Origin: an uncultured Collinsella sp.
Lineage (GTDB): Bacteria > Actinomycetota > Coriobacteriia > Coriobacteriales > Coriobacteriaceae
Direction: 5' to 3'
DNA length: 64,000 nucleotides
NCBI GenBank assembly: GCA_900541785.1
Contig: UQKY01000001.1
Location: forward strand, 62,001-126,000
Part shown: positions 15,826 to 25,238 of the stretch, piece after piece
Layout: each line of letters begins with the position of its first letter
How positions within the stretch are numbered: the first letter of the stretch is position 1
Notes under the pieces: generated by a model
Seen by the model: the letters and a program-made list of their open reading frames with translations, nothing else
Databases searched by the model: none
What the model was told of the DNA's origin: nothing
Made by a program: the position numbers and the translations under genes

Positions 15826-18188
15826 GGATTCTCAAGCTCTTTAAAAAGCATGTCCTGGCACTGTTCGCAGCTATCGTACTTATCGTAATCAGCTGCAACG
15901 CCGATCTGGCACTGCCTACCTATATGAGCGACATCGTCGACGTGGGCGTGCAGCAAGGCGGCATCGCCTCGCCCGTGCCCGACACCATTCGCGCCGAATC
16001 GCTCGACGACCTTGAACTCTTTATGAGCACCAAGGACGCCAAAGCTGTGGAGGCCGTGTTTAGCAAGGCTGACAAAAATGGCATTCGAACGTATAAGGGT
16101 ACCGAGGAAGAGCGTGCCGATGGAGGCAAGATTGCCGACATTATGAGCCTGCCCGAAACTGTCGTCCTTTCGCTCAACCAGGGCATTGACGCCAACTCCA
16201 TGGGCGACATGATGGGCTCGTCCAGCGAGAAAGACAACAACGCTGCCCAGGCCATGCCCACCCCCGAGCAGATGGCTGCCATGACGCCCGAGCAGCTCGC
16301 CGAGATGCAGCAGAAGGCCGCAGCCGCGCAGAGCATGCAAAAGCAGATCGACGCCGACGGCGGCAAGATCACCATGAAGAGCCTGCGCCTGGGCGTTGAA
16401 GGCGGCCTAATCGACCAGGGCAAGCTCGTCGAGGGCGCCAACGATATGGCAGACAAAATGGGCTCCATGTCGGGCTCCATCGTGACCCAGCGCGCCGTGA
16501 CCTACGTACAAGAAGAGTACAAAGCGCAGGGCATCGACCCCGCCGACGTGCAGAACGCTTACCTGAGCCGCATGGCGACCACGATGTTTGGCCTGTGCCT
16601 GGTGTCGCTCGTCGCCACCATCCTGACCGGTGCCGTGGCGTCGCGCACCGCCTGCTCCATCGCCCGCGACCTGCGCCGCGAGACCTTCAACAAGGTTATG
16701 CACTTCTCGCCGGCCGAGGTGGGCAAGTTTAGCCAGGCCTCGCTCATCACCCGCTGCACCAACGACATTCAGCAGATCCAGATGGCCGCAACCCTGTTTA
16801 TCCGCATGTGCCTGATGGCCCCCGTCATGGGCATCGTCGCCGTCATGCGCGTCCTGGCCAACCACACCGGCCTGGAGTGGACCATCGCCGTGGCCATCAT
16901 CGCGGTCTCGGCCGTCGTCGGCGTGCTCATGGGTCTCACCATGCCCAAGTTCAAAAAGATGCAAAGCTTTGTGGACCGCGTGAACCTTACCGCCCGCGAG
17001 CTGCTCGACGGCCTTATGCCCATCCGCTCGTTCAACCGCGAGGAGCATGAACTCGAGCGCTTTGACAAGGCTTCGCTCGACCTGATGACCACGCAGCTCT
17101 ACACCAACCGCGCCATGAGCTTTATGATGCCGCTCATGATGCTGGTCATGAACTGCATCACCGTGCTTATCGTCTGGTTTGGCGCGCAGGGCGTGTCCGA
17201 CGGCGTGATGCAGGTCGGCAACATGATGGCGTTTATCTCCTACACCATGCAGATCGTCATGGCGTTTATGATCCTCACCATGGTTTCGGTTATCCTGCCC
17301 CGCGCTGAGGTCGCAGCCGAGCGTGTGGAAGAGGTCATCACTTGCCCCACCAGCATCAACGACCCTGTCTCGCCCAAACTGCCCGCGGCCAGCGCGCCGC
17401 GCGGTGAGCTCACCTTCCGCGACGTGAGCTTCCAGTATCCCGATGCCCGCGCCGACGTCATCAGTGGCGTAAACTTCACCACGCACGCCGGTCAGATGCT
17501 CGGCATCATTGGTTCCACGGGCTCGGGCAAGTCCACACTTGTGCAGCTGATACCGCGCCTGTACGACGTCACGGGCGGCAGCATTTCGCTCGACGGCATC
17601 GACGTGCGCGACATGACCCTTTCCGAGCTGCGCCGCCGTATTGGTTACATCCCGCAGCAGGGGCGCCTGTTCTCGGGCACCGTCGAGAGTAACCTCAAGT
17701 TTGCCGGCGACATGGTGAGCGACGAGGACATGCACCGGGCGGCACGCATCGCCCAGGCCGAGGACTTTATCGCCGAGCGCGAGGACGGGTACGACTCCCC
17801 TATCAGCCAGGGTGGCTCCAATGTTTCGGGTGGTCAGCGCCAGCGTCTGGCCATCGCCCGCGCGTTGGCTAAAAAGCCCGAGGTCGTGGTGTTCGATGAC
17901 TCGTTTAGTGCCCTCGACTACAAGACCGACGCGCGCCTACGCGAGGAGCTGGCCAAAAACGTTACCGACGCCGCGCTCGTGGTCGTGGCCCAGCGCATCG
18001 CGACCATCATGCACGCCGACCAGATCATCGTGCTCGACGACGGCCACGTGGTGGGCACCGGCACGCACGAGGAGCTGCTGCGCAGCTGCCCGGCGTACCT
18101 GGAAATCGCACAGTCGCAGCTTTCCGCCGAGGAGCTGGGGCTTACCCAAGAAGAAATTGCAGCCGTTATGGAAGGAGGCGAGCGCTAA
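15822..18188 (+). CDS. ABC exporter half-transporter with degenerate ATPase site and large extracytoplasmic insert
   Basis: A 788-residue type IV ABC exporter half. TM1 is at about 10-32 and TM2 starts near 249; between them sit about 200 residues rich in Ala, Gln and Met, predicted outside the membrane. Typical members of the family are under 600 residues. The ATPase domain has Walker A GSTGSGKST (near 563), signature VSGGQRQR (near 667) and Walker B VVFDDSFSALD, with Asp replacing the catalytic Glu and Gln replacing the switch His (AQRIATI). This is the degenerate partner of a heterodimer with the next gene, whose start overlaps by one base. Confidence 0.92.
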   Translation: MRILKLFKKHVLALFAAIVLIVISCNADLALPTYMSDIVDVGVQQGGIASPVPDTIRAESLDDLELFMSTKDAKAVEAVFSKADKNGIRTYKGTEEERADGGKIADIMSLPETVVLSLNQGIDANSMGDMMGSSSEKDNNAAQAMPTPEQMAAMTPEQLAEMQQKAAAAQSMQKQIDADGGKITMKSLRLGVEGGLIDQGKLVEGANDMADKMGSMSGSIVTQRAVTYVQEEYKAQGIDPADVQNAYLSRMATTMFGLCLVSLVATILTGAVASRTACSIARDLRRETFNKVMHFSPAEVGKFSQASLITRCTNDIQQIQMAATLFIRMCLMAPVMGIVAVMRVLANHTGLEWTIAVAIIAVSAVVGVLMGLTMPKFKKMQSFVDRVNLTARELLDGLMPIRSFNREEHELERFDKASLDLMTTQLYTNRAMSFMMPLMMLVMNCITVLIVWFGAQGVSDGVMQVGNMMAFISYTMQIVMAFMILTMVSVILPRAEVAAERVEEVITCPTSINDPVSPKLPAASAPRGELTFRDVSFQYPDARADVISGVNFTTHAGQMLGIIGSTGSGKSTLVQLIPRLYDVTGGSISLDGIDVRDMTLSELRRRIGYIPQQGRLFSGTVESNLKFAGDMVSDEDMHRAARIAQAEDFIAEREDGYDSPISQGGSNVSGGQRQRLAIARALAKKPEVVVFDDSFSALDYKTDARLREELAKNVTDAALVVVAQRIATIMHADQIIVLDDGHVVGTGTHEELLRSCPAYLEIAQSQLSAEELGLTQEEIAAVMEGGER

Positions 18189-20044
18189 TGGCAGACGAGA
18201 CCAAGACCCAAATTCCCAAACCCACCCGCCAGCGTGGTCCCATGGGCCGCATGGGCGGCATGCGTCGCGGCGAAAAGGCCAAGGACTTTAAGGGCACCAT
18301 GAGGCAGCTGCTCGGCTATATCGGCCAGCACAAGATTGCCGTGTTTGCCGCCGTCGCCTTTGCCGTGTGCTCGGTCATCTTTAACATTGTGGGACCCAAG
18401 GTGCTCGGCCAGGTTACGACCAAGCTGTTCGAAGGCCTGGTCGCCAAGGTCAACGGTACCGGCGATGTCGACTTTGACTGGATCGCCAAGACGCTCGGCT
18501 TTTTGCTCTGCCTGTATCTGGCGAGCTCTGTCTGCAGCCTGGTCCAGGGCTGGCTCATGACCGGCGTCACGCAAAAGATCTGCTACCGCATGCGCAAGGA
18601 AATCGCCGCCAAGATTGCCGTCGTGCCGATGAGCTACTTCAACGGTCACAGCAAGGGCGATGTGCTCAGCCGCATCACCAACGACGTCGATACACTCGGC
18701 CAGTCGCTCAACCAGAGCGTGACGCAGCTTATTACGTCCGTCACGCAGATTATCGGCGTGCTCGTCATGATGCTGTCGATCAGCCTGCCGCTCACCGGCG
18801 TCACCGTGCTCACGCTGCCGGCAGCCGCAATTATCTTGATGGTGATGATTCACTTCTCGCAGCCGTACTTCCGCGAGCAGCAGCAGGTCCTGGGCGCCGT
18901 CAACGGCATTATCGAGGAGGATTTTGCCGGTCAAAACGTCATTCAGGTGTTCGACCGCGCCGAGGCCTCAATCGAGGAGTTCGACCGTCAAAACGACCGC
19001 CTGTTTATTAGTGGCTGGCGTTCGCAGTTCCTGTCGGGCCTGATGATGCCGCTTATGAGCCTGGTGGGCAACATGGGTTACGTGGGCGTTGTCGTGGTGG
19101 GCGCGCAGCTCGCGCTGACCGGCAATGCCACGCCCGGCGACATCCAGAGCTTTATCCAGTACGTGCGCAACTTTACGCAACCCGTGCAGCAGCTGGGCAA
19201 CGTGAGCAACACGATGCAGTCGATGGCAGCTGCCACCGAGCGTGTGTTTGAGTTTTTAGCCGCACCCGAGGAGGAGCAGAAGGCCGACGCGCAGATCCCT
19301 GAGAAGCGCCCCGGCCACGTGGAGTTTGACCATGTGAAGTTTGGCTATACGCCCGACAAGACCATCATCCACGACTTTAGCTGCGAGGCGCAGCCCGGCC
19401 AGACCATCGCCATCGTCGGCCCCACCGGCGCCGGCAAGACCACGCTCATTAAGCTGCTGCAGCGCTTTTACGACGTGGACGGCGGTTCGCTGCGCGTCGA
19501 GGGCGTCGACGTGCGCGACTGGGACCGTGCGGCACTGCGCGGCGAGTTTGCCATGGTACTGCAGGATACCTGGCTGTTTAACGGCACCATCCGCGAGAAC
19601 ATCCGCTACGGACGCCCCGATGCGAGCGATGCCGAGGTCGAGGCCGCTGCGCGTGCCGCGCGTTGCGACCACTTTATCCATACGCTCGCCGGCGGCTACG
19701 ATTTCATGATCAACGAGGAGGGCACTAACCTATCGCAGGGTCAGCGCCAGCTCGTGACCATCGCCCGCGCCATTTTGGCCGACCGCCCGGCGCTAATTCT
19801 GGACGAGGCAACCTCCAACGTTGACACTCGTACCGAGGAGCTTATTCAGCGTGCCATGGATGCGCTGATGCAAGGCCGCACCAGCTTTGTTATCGCACAT
19901 CGCCTGTCCACGATTCGCAACGCCGACGTGATCTTGGTGATCCGCGACGGCGACATCGTCGAGAAGGGCACACACGACGAGTTGCTCGCCCAGGGTGGCT
20001 TCTACGCCGACCTGTACAACTCGCAGTTCGACGAGGCGGCGTAA
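18188..20044 (+). CDS. ABC exporter half-transporter with canonical catalytic site
   Basis: A 618-residue partner of the preceding protein, joined through a TAATG overlap. Six membrane segments span about 45-330. The ATPase domain has Walker A GPTGAGKTT (near 410), signature LSQGQRQ (near 514, deviating from LSGGQ), Walker B LILDEATS with the catalytic Glu (near 535) and switch His in AHRLST (near 569). The combination of a canonical Walker B here with the canonical signature in the partner gives one active and one degenerate site, as in TM287/288 and BmrCD. Likely a drug or lipid exporter under MarR control; the substrate is unknown. Confidence 0.92.
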   Translation: MADETKTQIPKPTRQRGPMGRMGGMRRGEKAKDFKGTMRQLLGYIGQHKIAVFAAVAFAVCSVIFNIVGPKVLGQVTTKLFEGLVAKVNGTGDVDFDWIAKTLGFLLCLYLASSVCSLVQGWLMTGVTQKICYRMRKEIAAKIAVVPMSYFNGHSKGDVLSRITNDVDTLGQSLNQSVTQLITSVTQIIGVLVMMLSISLPLTGVTVLTLPAAAIILMVMIHFSQPYFREQQQVLGAVNGIIEEDFAGQNVIQVFDRAEASIEEFDRQNDRLFISGWRSQFLSGLMMPLMSLVGNMGYVGVVVVGAQLALTGNATPGDIQSFIQYVRNFTQPVQQLGNVSNTMQSMAAATERVFEFLAAPEEEQKADAQIPEKRPGHVEFDHVKFGYTPDKTIIHDFSCEAQPGQTIAIVGPTGAGKTTLIKLLQRFYDVDGGSLRVEGVDVRDWDRAALRGEFAMVLQDTWLFNGTIRENIRYGRPDASDAEVEAAARAARCDHFIHTLAGGYDFMINEEGTNLSQGQRQLVTIARAILADRPALILDEATSNVDTRTEELIQRAMDALMQGRTSFVIAHRLSTIRNADVILVIRDGDIVEKGTHDELLAQGGFYADLYNSQFDEAA

Positions 20045-20075
20045 ATTCTGCCGCAGGGAACGAATAACGCCCGAG

Positions 20076-20113
20076 AACGGGGGCGCAGGACAACCTGCGC
20101 CCCCGTTTTGTTT
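20076..20113 (+). terminator. Intrinsic terminator of the MarR-exporter operon
   Basis: Perfect 14-base arms (20076-20089, 20094-20107) with an ACAA loop are followed by TTGTTTT. It starts 32 bases after the last stop codon. Confidence 0.85.
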
Positions 20114-20163
20114 TGCAGCCCTCGAAACGCCTTCCCTGAGACCTCATTGACGGCGCTTTCAAG

Positions 20164-20403
20164 ACCCTGTGGGCAAAAAATGGCAAATATGAGTACTGTT
20201 ACCTTTTTGGTAACAGCCAAAACCGCCTCAAACGACCTCCTTGCGGCCTCTATACGCCTTCAAATTAATCAAAACGCCCGTTAGCGGGCTTCTGCGTGCC
20301 AACGTTAATGAACATATTTTTCACTTTGTCTATTATCTTGCTAGACCGATATGTTACTAGGTTAGCAACCGTACTCATATTTGGCATTTTTTGCCCACAG
20401 GGT
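20164..20403. repeat. 240-base element with 33-base terminal inverted repeats
   Basis: Arms 20164-20196 and 20371-20403 match at 32 of 33 positions and enclose 174 bases. Inside are smaller hairpins (GTTACC-TTTTT-GGTAAC; GCCCG-TTAG-CGGGC). No open frame of note and no clear target duplication. It has the form of a miniature inverted-repeat element between the exporter operon and aroG. Confidence 0.7.
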
Positions 20404-20539
20404 GTTTCCTGGGGAACCGACAACAGCCTTAGGGTCGCGCGCGGCGCCACTCCCTCCCCGACATCCGCCGACGTTTACCCAGATAAAACCTGACAAAATA
20501 AACCTGTCCCTATTTGGTAGGTTTCGGGGTGACAAGGGC

Positions 20540-20568
20540 TTGCACTTTAGCGTGCGACAGCGGATAAT
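20540..20568 (+). promoter_or_regulatory. Probable sigma-70-type promoter of the DAHP synthase gene
   Basis: TTGCAC (20540-20545) and GATAAT (20563-20568) are separated by exactly 17 bases, and the start codon follows 55 bases downstream. Confidence 0.65.
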
Positions 20569-20622
20569 GCCGAACACTCGACAATACGCTTATTGCTCTT
20601 TCTATAGATTGAGGAGGCCCTT

Positions 20623-21654
20623 ATGGCCATGGAATTCAAACGCAGGCTGCCGATCCCCATGGAGATCCGCGAGGAAATGCCGCTTTCTGCCGAGCTTACC
20701 GCCAAAAAGCAGGCATTTGACGCCGAGGTCGCCAAAGTCTTTACCGGCGAGGACGCACGCAAGGTGCTCATCATCGGCCCGTGTTCTGCCGACCGCGAGG
20801 ATTCGGTGCTTGAGTACATGAACCGACTGGCCAAGACCGCCGAAGAGGTCAAGGACAAGCTCATCATCATTCCGCGCGTCTACACCAACAAGCCGCGCAC
20901 CAAGGGCACCGGCTACAAGGGCCTGCTGCACAACCCCAACCCCGAGGCTCCCGACGACCTGCTCGAGGGCGTCAAGGCCATCCGCCATATGCACCTGCGC
21001 GTTATTGAGGAAACGGGCTTCTTCACCGCCGACGAGATGCTCTATCCGTCCAACTACCAGTACCTCGTTGATCTGCTGAGCTATGTTGCCGTGGGTGCGC
21101 GCTCGGTCGAGAACCAGGAGCATCGCCTGGTGTCGAGCGGCATTTCGGTACCCGTCGGCATGAAGAATCCCACTGCCGGCTCTACCACCGTTATGCTCAA
21201 CTCCATTTACGCCGCGCAGGCGCACCAGAGCTTCATCTTCCGCAACTGGGAGGTCGAGTGTGACGGCAACCCGCTCGCGCACGCCGTCATGCGTGGCTAC
21301 ATCGGTCTCGACGGTCGCACCTACCCCAACTATCACTACGAGCACCTCGAGCGCCTGGCCGAGCGCTATACCGAGCACGCCGGCTACGCCAACCCGGCGG
21401 CGGTCATCGACTGCAACCACGACAACTCGGGTAAGCGTCCGCTGGAACAGTATCGCATTTGCAAGGAAGTGCTCGACAGCTGCCGCCGCAACGAGTCCAT
21501 CTCCAAGCTGGTCAAGGGCTTTATGATCGAGTCTTACCTGGAGGACGGCAACCAGCCGGTCGACGGCGGCGTCTTTGGTAAATCGATCACCGACCCGTGC
21601 CTGGGCTGGGAAAAGACCGACTACCTCATCCACGAGATCGCGGAGCGGGTGTAG
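20623..21654 (+). CDS. aroG: 3-deoxy-7-phosphoheptulonate synthase (DAHP synthase, AroG type)
   Basis: This is the first enzyme of aromatic amino-acid synthesis, condensing phosphoenolpyruvate and erythrose 4-phosphate. The 343-residue protein carries the class I motifs IGPCSADRED, RVYTNKPRTKGTGYKG, GARSVENQEHR, VGMKNPTAG and DCNHDNSGK. It starts at ATG with GGAGG five bases upstream. It stands alone, flanked by repeat elements. Which aromatic amino acid feeds back on it cannot be read from the sequence, so the symbol marks the family only. Confidence 0.93.
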   Translation: MAMEFKRRLPIPMEIREEMPLSAELTAKKQAFDAEVAKVFTGEDARKVLIIGPCSADREDSVLEYMNRLAKTAEEVKDKLIIIPRVYTNKPRTKGTGYKGLLHNPNPEAPDDLLEGVKAIRHMHLRVIEETGFFTADEMLYPSNYQYLVDLLSYVAVGARSVENQEHRLVSSGISVPVGMKNPTAGSTTVMLNSIYAAQAHQSFIFRNWEVECDGNPLAHAVMRGYIGLDGRTYPNYHYEHLERLAERYTEHAGYANPAAVIDCNHDNSGKRPLEQYRICKEVLDSCRRNESISKLVKGFMIESYLEDGNQPVDGGVFGKSITDPCLGWEKTDYLIHEIAERV

Positions 21655-21792
21655 GTTACGGCGTTTTACCAAACGCCGTAACCGGCCGACGCTGCGCGGG
21701 CCGCATTTGGACAATCTGACGTTCAACTTCAAGGGCGCGACCAGAAGGTCAGCGCCCTTTCGTTTCACGTCACCTTGCCTCAAATGCGGCCC
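21655..21792 (+). repeat. Structured 3'-UTR element, family B copy 1
   Basis: It begins directly after the aroG stop codon. Hairpin 1 (21655-21682) has 12-base arms and a TACC loop. A linker with GGCCGACGCTGC follows, then an outer stem (21698-21709 with 21781-21792) enclosing an inner stem AAGGGCGC/GCGCCCTT around GACCAGAAGGTC. Copies 2 and 3 at 37616-37756 and 39860-39999 keep the linker and loop but use different, still complementary, stem sequences. Confidence 0.8.
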
Positions 21793-21842
21793 GCTCGCTG
21801 TCCGTCCTCTAACTGCGGCGTTGTCTTGCTCCGGATGTGGCA

Positions 21843-21985
21843 ATTAGGGACGCTCCTTTTCTGCCGGCAGTTTGGGACACTCCTTGGGTAGTCATTGGGG
21901 ACGTTCTTGCTTGACTAGTCAAACAAGAACGTCCCCAACGGCTAGTCGTTTAAGAACGTCCCCAACGACTACCCGGGGGAGTTGC
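21843..21985. repeat. GTCCCC-type palindromic repeat cluster (copy 2)
   Basis: Several units in both orientations: TGCCGGCAGTTTGGGACA, GTCATTGGGGACGTTCTTG, then CAAGAACGTCCCCAAC and AAGAACGTCCCCAACGACTA. The units pair with each other as nested palindromes around TTGACTAGTCAA. Confidence 0.6.
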
Positions 21986-22018
21986 CTTCCCTCGTGGCGG
22001 TCTTCTAGCAGAAAAACC

Positions 22019-22137
22019 AAGTGAGTAGGCTTTTTGCAGGAGGCCAAGCACGCCCCAAAACGCCACAGTTCTGACCTGCAGTTTTATAGATCATTTGTCA
22101 CGATGTGCTCGGCAAGTTCAAAAAAGTCTACTCACTT
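22019..22137. repeat. Small element with 17-base inverted ends
   Basis: AAGTGAGTAGGCTTTTT (22019-22035) and its inverse (22121-22137, one mismatch) enclose 85 bases. It has no coding capacity of note. It occupies most of the remaining gap before the bce-like operon. Confidence 0.5.
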
Positions 22138-22169
22138 GCATCCGAGACACCCCCAGATAGGCAAAAACC

Positions 22170-22200
22170 ACCGCGAAAGGGCCCCTGGTCCCTTCGCGGC
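22170..22200 (-). terminator. Probable terminator of the bce-like operon
   Basis: CCGCGAA/TTCGCGG arms with additional GGG/CCC pairing; read on the minus strand the stem is followed by GGTGGTTTTTGCC. It lies 41 bases past the permease stop codon. Confidence 0.55.
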
Positions 22201-22240
22201 GGTCATACGCCTCTGATTTTGCGACGATTTTGCCCGCTTG

Positions 22241-24463
22241 TTACTCGCTGTAGCGGGTGGCTATGGCAGCTCGCACCATGCCGGTACTCATGAGGTAGGT
22301 CACCAGGAAGTAGCCACCGTATGCTGCCAAGAAGATTGCACAGGTGAGGCCCACGGTGCCGCCGATGCTCATATTTCCGAAAATGCTCACCAGTTCGATG
22401 ATCACCTTAAGTGCCACAAAGGAGTGCGCCAGGCCCACTGCCAGCGGGAACAGGAAGAACACCGCTTGTTGCGCCATCACCGAATGGCGAATCTGGCGGT
22501 CGTCGCAGCCGATCTGTGCCAGCACACGATAGCTGCGGCTGCCGTCGGCCACGTTGGAGAGTTGCTGGATCGATAGAATCGCCGCACATGCAACGACCAA
22601 TACAAAGCCGATGTAGATGGCTAGGTAGCTAATAAGACCGTTCATTTGCGCTGCTTGCGTGTACATCTCGGAGCGTGTGATGAAGGTTCCCCACGACCCC
22701 GGCTCCTCGCCGTCAACGAGCAGATTGTCGAGCACAGTGTATTTAATGCTCTCGTCTGCCTCGGTCGTATCCATCCCCTGTTTGTAGTTAACGAGCAGGC
22801 TACTGGAATACGGCTGCAGATTAAGTTGGGACAACAGCTCGTCGGCAACGACGACGGTACCCGGATTACTGCCCATCGCCGAGTTGGCGATGGCCGCCGT
22901 ATCTTCGTCCGACTTATCGGTTGCGGGCTTGAGCTCATGCCCGCCCAAGGTAAGGGCATGGCCGCCAGCCATATACTTGGTGTACAGGTCGACCAGCTCG
23001 CCGCCCATATCACACGTGAGCAGATACTGGTCGTGACCGATATGCACCGGCTCCCCGCCCATCATCTGACGCAGTTTGTTGTACTGGCTCGCCGGCGTCA
23101 CAAACAGACCCATCGCATCGGCATTGCTACCCCCGAACGCCTTGGGAAGCTTTTCGCCCATGATCTTGCACATCTCACTTGGGGTCACCGAAGGATCCGA
23201 ACCACCAAACGGGTAACTCAGATACGAATCGATCTGCACATGCTCACCGGCAACATCGGCGATATTGACCTTCTTGCCGGTCTCGTCGTTGTTGTCCGCC
23301 GACTTGCCCTTACGATCGCCGTGCCATGGATCGCCGTGCCATGCGGAGTACAAATCGACCGTACTATCGGCCAGCACCATGCGATCGGCTTCAGACGGAT
23401 TGATGTACTCTTTGTAGTAGTCGAGCGTATCGGGCGTGTAATAGACATACGTCTGTGACACGTCAACAGGGTTATAGCGCTCCAGGTTTTCGTTCATCAC
23501 ATTGGCAATCGACATACCGCACGTCACCGAGGTGATGGCCAAAAACAGGAGCATCGCGATGACGCCCATCGAAAAGCACACCGTGTTGACCTTGGCCGCA
23601 AGCTGGCGCACGGTAAACATGTTGAGGCCGCGCCAATACACGCCGCGCAGGCTCTGCAGCAGCTTGATGAGCATGCCCGAGAGTCCCCAGAACAGGGCAA
23701 AGGTGCCCACGGTAACCATAGCGGTCGTAATGCCAAACTGGTTCATGGCCTCTTGCAGCTTGCTGTCCGTCGCGGTTAGCGGGAACCCATCGCGTAGCAG
23801 ACGGTAATAGGCCACGCCCACAAGCACCACGCCCACGACAAAGATGGCAATCGCGATCCAGGGGTTGCGTGTCTTGATGCTCTCGTTGCGACGCTCGGCA
23901 CCCATAAGCTCGATGAGTTTGGTACGACGCACGGCGCGAAGGTTCAGCAGTAGCGTGAGCACAAACATTACGAGCATGCAGGCAAGGGTCAGATTGAACG
24001 CATGCACCGAGAAAAAGAAGTGGAAATTGGCGATCTGTGTCTTAAAGAGCGAGGCCGTAAAGAACGTCATGAGCTGGGAGAGTCCCACACCCAGCACAAT
24101 GCCGGCGACAAAGGCGCCGACCGAGACAATCACCGTCTCGAGCGCCATGATCGTGGCGACGCGCCCGCGCCCCATGCCGAGCACTTGGTACAGGCCAAAC
24201 TCCTTCTTGCGGCGTTTCATGATGAAGTTATTGGCATACACCATTAAAAAGGCCATGACACCGGCCAAAAAGTATGTCAGGTTGCCGAGCATGCTGCCCA
24301 TAACCTGCGCCAAGCCCTTTTCATCGATTCCGGCGATGTCAACCTGCATCGAGATGGTGTTAAAGGCATAGAAGACCGTGACGCCCAGGGTGAGCGTCAA
24401 AAGGTAGACGAGGTAGTCGCGGCCGGCACGGCGAACGTTGCCCCAAGCGAGTTTACAGAGCAT
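22241..24463 (-). CDS. BceB-like ABC permease with large extracellular domain (FtsX-type)
   Basis: A 740-residue permease in the FtsX/MacB-like family, with the BceB layout: about ten membrane segments and a roughly 250-residue extracellular domain between TM7 and TM8 (about residues 330-610). The cytoplasmic segment NNFIMKRRKKEFGLYQVLGMGR is typical. Known BceAB pairs give resistance to cell-wall-targeting peptides. The ATG at 24463 has GAGGG five bases upstream, better than the upstream GTG at 24475. It overlaps the ATPase gene by 11 bases. The usual partner two-component system (BceRS) is not in this window. Confidence 0.88.
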   Translation of the reverse strand: MLCKLAWGNVRRAGRDYLVYLLTLTLGVTVFYAFNTISMQVDIAGIDEKGLAQVMGSMLGNLTYFLAGVMAFLMVYANNFIMKRRKKEFGLYQVLGMGRGRVATIMALETVIVSVGAFVAGIVLGVGLSQLMTFFTASLFKTQIANFHFFFSVHAFNLTLACMLVMFVLTLLLNLRAVRRTKLIELMGAERRNESIKTRNPWIAIAIFVVGVVLVGVAYYRLLRDGFPLTATDSKLQEAMNQFGITTAMVTVGTFALFWGLSGMLIKLLQSLRGVYWRGLNMFTVRQLAAKVNTVCFSMGVIAMLLFLAITSVTCGMSIANVMNENLERYNPVDVSQTYVYYTPDTLDYYKEYINPSEADRMVLADSTVDLYSAWHGDPWHGDRKGKSADNNDETGKKVNIADVAGEHVQIDSYLSYPFGGSDPSVTPSEMCKIMGEKLPKAFGGSNADAMGLFVTPASQYNKLRQMMGGEPVHIGHDQYLLTCDMGGELVDLYTKYMAGGHALTLGGHELKPATDKSDEDTAAIANSAMGSNPGTVVVADELLSQLNLQPYSSSLLVNYKQGMDTTEADESIKYTVLDNLLVDGEEPGSWGTFITRSEMYTQAAQMNGLISYLAIYIGFVLVVACAAILSIQQLSNVADGSRSYRVLAQIGCDDRQIRHSVMAQQAVFFLFPLAVGLAHSFVALKVIIELVSIFGNMSIGGTVGLTCAIFLAAYGGYFLVTYLMSTGMVRAAIATRYSE

Positions 24464-25238
24464 CGGAGCCCTCACCGCCCATCATGGCAACGACCTCCAT
24501 AATGCGGTCGAAAAACTCTCGGCGGTCGGTGTCGCCGCGGCGCAGCTCGGTGAAGATCTTGCCGTCGCGGATAAACAACACACGGCTCGTGTAGCTGGCA
24601 GCAAAGCTGTCATGCGTGACCATGAGCACGGTGGCGCGCAGGCGGCGATTGAGGGCCTCCAGGCTCTCGAGCAGCAGGCGAGCGCTCTTGGAATCGAGGG
24701 CGCCGGTGGGCTCGTCGGCCATAATCATAGTGGGGTCGGTGACGAGCGCGCGAGCCGCGGCAACGCGCTGCTGCTGACCGCCGGACATCTGGTAGGGATA
24801 CTTGTCGAGCACCTGACTGATGGACAGGCGCGCTGCCACATCCTGCACGCGGGTCGAGATCTCTGCCGAGTTTGTGCGGGCGATGGTGAGCGGCAGGGCG
24901 ATGTTCTCGCGCGCCGTGAGCGTATCGAGCAGGTTGGAGTCCTGGAAGATAAAGCCGAGCTCCTCGCGGCGGAACTGCGAAAGCTTAGCCTGCTTCATGC
25001 GCGTCACGTCCTGACCGTTAATGCGGATCGTGCCGCTCGTGGCGCTATCGATGGTCGACACGCAGTTGAGCAACGTCGACTTGCCCGAGCCCGAAGCGCC
25101 CATGATGCCAACGAATTCGCCGCGGTTGACGGTAAAGCTGACGTCGTTGAGCGCGCGGGTCACGTTGCCCAGCGCTCCGTATACCTTTTCGAGATGCGCG
25201 ACCTCCAGTACCGGGGTCGCCATGTGCGTGGTTTGCAT
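24453..25238 (-). CDS. BceA-like ABC transporter ATPase
   Basis: A 261-residue ATPase of the LolD/MacB/BceA subgroup. Walker A is GASGSGKST (residues 47-55), then Q-loop FQDSNLLDTLT, signature MSGGQQQR, Walker B MIMADEPTGALD and switch His in VTHDS. The C-terminal 30 residues extend slightly beyond the usual BceA end. It starts at ATG with AAAGGA six bases upstream and is the first gene of the two-gene operon. It would energise the permease encoded downstream. Confidence 0.92.
   Translation of the reverse strand: MQTTHMATPVLEVAHLEKVYGALGNVTRALNDVSFTVNRGEFVGIMGASGSGKSTLLNCVSTIDSATSGTIRINGQDVTRMKQAKLSQFRREELGFIFQDSNLLDTLTARENIALPLTIARTNSAEISTRVQDVAARLSISQVLDKYPYQMSGGQQQRVAAARALVTDPTMIMADEPTGALDSKSARLLLESLEALNRRLRATVLMVTHDSFAASYTSRVLFIRDGKIFTELRRGDTDRREFFDRIMEVVAMMGGEGSDAL

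Noticed and set aside
20197..20622. A riboswitch or T-box leader ahead of the DAHP synthase gene
   Set aside because: A good promoter sits only 55 bases before the start codon, leaving no room for such a leader, and no conserved T-box or riboswitch core was seen.
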